A DNA stretch of 64,000 bases from Ovis canadensis (lineage: Eukaryota > Chordata > Mammalia > Artiodactyla > Bovidae), in the NCBI RefSeq assembly GCF_042477335.2, contig NC_091255.1, forward strand, positions 35,876,501-35,940,500. The letters are read 5' to 3'. A program made the position numbers and the translations under genes. A model generated the notes under the pieces. It did no database searches, was not told the DNA's origin, and saw nothing but the letters and a program-made list of their open reading frames with translations. Shown piece after piece: positions 62,125 to 64,000 of this stretch; the stretch's first letter is position 1, and each line of letters opens with the position of its first letter.

Positions 62125-62318
62125 TTTCCTTTTTAAAAATTTGCTTATTAATTTTATTTTTGGCTGCACTAGGTCTTTCGTTGCTTTCTCTAATTGAAGC
62201 AAGCAGGGGCTACCCTTTGTTGTGTTGTCTGGGCTTCTCTTCCCAGGCCGGGGATCAAATCCATGTCCCCTGCATTGGCAAACGGATTCCTATCCACTGT
62301 GCTACCAGGGAAGTCCAG
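62125..62318 (-). mobile_element. Artiodactyl tRNA-derived SINE
   Basis: 'aattttatttttggctgcactaggtctttcgttgc...ggatcaaatccatgtcccctgcattggc...actgtgctaccagggaagtcc', antisense. Confidence 0.88.
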
Positions 62319-63224
62319 TTTTTCCCTTTTAAAACATTTTTTTAATTGTGAAAGATCATATTGTACATATAGAAAATTACTTAAAACCTTCATGTTCAAT
62401 GTAATCTATAGGTATAAAATAAACACCTTTGCTACTGTCACCTAGGTCAAGGAAAGAATGTGGCCAGCAGTCCAGAAGCCTTCCTACTTATATTTTTCAG
62501 TTGAACCATCTGTCAATATTTATAATTCAGGAGATTTTATATAAAAATTCACTTTCTGGCCTCTCTTGAAATCACACTGAGCCCATATCCCATTTGGCAG
62601 TAAATGCCTGGAACCCTCGAGCAGTGATTCTTGGGGATGGACCTCTCGCTCTTTCGCCCAACTTTAGGCCAAAACTCAGTTGCAGTTTATCATTGCATTA
62701 GAGCTATGCTTGCCTTGGAGTAAGTGGAATTCCCGAACTTTGTTTTTGGTGATGAAATCCAAAGGAGCTGGTGCTTGGTTGGATATTGGAAAGTCATGGC
62801 GAGGGAGGACATGTGTTCTGGTCCAGACAGTGGGGTGGGGCCATCTCTGCATGGATGCAGGTGTCCTCAGCTGAGAGAAGCAGCTGCAGCCACACAGTAG
62901 GTGAGGTCACCCAGGGCTAGTGTGCTGGGTGTGCATGACCTCGAGGGGCTGGCGTGCCAGGGAGCTATGGGGGAGGTGGATGCTTCGCTGAGTCTCGAGT
63001 CAGCTGGATGAGATTTCCAAGAGACCCTGGAGAGAAAGGCTGCTTGTCCTGACAGGTGGAACTGACAAGAGAAGCACGGAGGTTCAGAAGCCAGGGAGAG
63101 AGGCAGAGAGGAGGCCACCGGATGTGGAGGCTTAGAGGGGAGGGTGAGGCCAAGGAGGTTCTCAGAGTGTAGCTACAAGAAGTCTTATGAGGAATCCTGG
63201 GCAAGCTAGATGGAAGCAGATTTA

Positions 63225-63412
63225 GGGACTTCCCTGATGGTCCAGTGGCTAACACTCCATCCATGCTCCCAATGCAGGGGTCCCAGGTTCAATCCCTGGT
63301 CAGGGAACTAGATGCCACATGCTGCAACTAAGAGCTTGCATGCGGCAACTGAAGATCCTGTGTGCCACAACTAAGACCTGATGCAGCCAAATAAATAAAT
63401 ATTTTTAAACAT
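63225..63412 (+). mobile_element. Artiodactyl tRNA-derived SINE
   Basis: 'gggacttccctgatggtccagtggctaacactcc...ttcaatccctggtcagggaactagatgcc...gccaaataaataaatatt'. Flanked by gcagatttag/gcagacttag. Confidence 0.92.
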
Positions 63413-64000
63413 CTTTTGAAAATGCAGACTTAGAGGGGAAGGTGGGAGGTGGCTCTCAGGGGACTGAGGAACGAGAAGAAAAGAAAGGAAGGGAATTCAG
63501 GAGGCCAGTTTTTCACAGAAGGCAGGCTGTGAAGGGGGCAAGCAGCGTGGTGCCAGGATGTGGAGTTGAGGGTAGGTGGTGTTTTGATTTTGTTTTAAGA
63601 TTATAGAAACTTGGCTTATTTAAATGTTGATGGGAAGGAACGAGTAGGGTGGGAGTGTAGGCAAGCTGGAAAAGATGGTGTCTGAGGATGCAGAGGGAAG
63701 CTGGATTGGAAGGACTTGACCTTGGATGCAAGGATGGCCTCTTCTGTAGTAAACGGAAGAAATTATAGGTATGGGGTCAGTTACGTTTATAAGTTTTAGA
63801 GCAGGGAGCATGTAGAGTTCTCCCCTGGTGGCTTTCGTATTTCTTTGAGGGAAGATGTGGGGCTTTCTGCGGAGAGCGAGAGGAGCAGACCAGGTTTGAG
63901 AAAGCAGAGAATTTGCAAACAGTCCCTGTGAGAACAGAAGGGACAGGAGATTGGGGAAACCCTAGGGGTGCAGCCTGAGAGGCCAGCTGGGACCAGAGAC

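Larger units (their letters stand above)
56369..64000 (+). other. DNAH2: DNAH2 intron 13, left 7.6 kb
   Basis: I see no exon that could continue DNAH2. Contents are L2, several tRNA SINEs, old L1 pieces and a BovB tail, listed separately. 56880-57480, 58510-59600, 59800-61290 and 62320-63220 hold nothing recognisable. 63420-64000 is GA-rich unique sequence. Confidence 0.75.

Overview
This is a mammalian nuclear window from a ruminant, most likely a bovid. The evidence is its repeats: BovB (RTE) LINEs, Bov-tA and Bov-A2 SINEs, older artiodactyl tRNA-derived SINEs and ruminant-type L1 tails occur throughout, and no primate or rodent SINEs were seen. The species cannot be fixed from the sequence alone. 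Gene order and orientation match the mammalian block TP53(-) / WRAP53(+) / EFNB3(+) / DNAH2(+), which is human 17p13.1 by established knowledge.

Layout. Positions 1-1598 are the 5' part of TP53 intron 1, and TP53 non-coding exon 1 lies on the minus strand at about 1599-1772. From 1.8 to 3.2 kb is the divergent TP53/WRAP53 promoter interval, into which a Bov-A2 SINE has inserted (2218-2491). WRAP53 (TCAB1) has ten coding exons from 3209 to 14659. The joined reading frame is exactly 541 codons including the stop, and a 7.9 kb repeat-filled intron separates coding exons 3 and 4. EFNB3 (ephrin-B3) follows with five coding exons from 16789 to 20669. Its 340 codons plus stop equal the human protein length, and a 3'UTR of about 1.8 kb ends near an AATAAA at 22453. 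A 6-kb GC-rich intergenic stretch (22.5-28.4 kb) holds candidate regulatory elements and a CpG island that is probably the DNAH2 promoter. DNAH2 (axonemal inner-arm dynein heavy chain) starts at an ATG at 30100. Thirteen coding exons, about 713 codons of the N-terminal tail, end at 56368. The gene runs off the right edge, and 56369-64000 is a single repeat-rich intron piece.

The genes are functionally independent: p53 tumour suppressor, telomerase/scaRNA Cajal-body factor, axon-guidance ligand and ciliary motor. TP53 and WRAP53 share a promoter interval. RFX X-box-like motifs recur across the EFNB3-DNAH2 part and at the putative DNAH2 promoter, fitting a cilia gene.

I did not find a novel multi-gene system. 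The most unusual items are: a 641-bp retroposed insertion at 8390-9030 that joins SINE sequence to a foreign polyadenylated tail between perfect 14-bp target-site duplications; a cluster of GGAAGT repeats in the EFNB3 3'UTR; a perfect 22-bp palindrome that contains an RFX site in EFNB3 intron 1; two competing splice donors 5 nt apart in WRAP53; a G-rich degenerate repeat just downstream of the putative DNAH2 start; and several nested transposon insertions with intact duplications.
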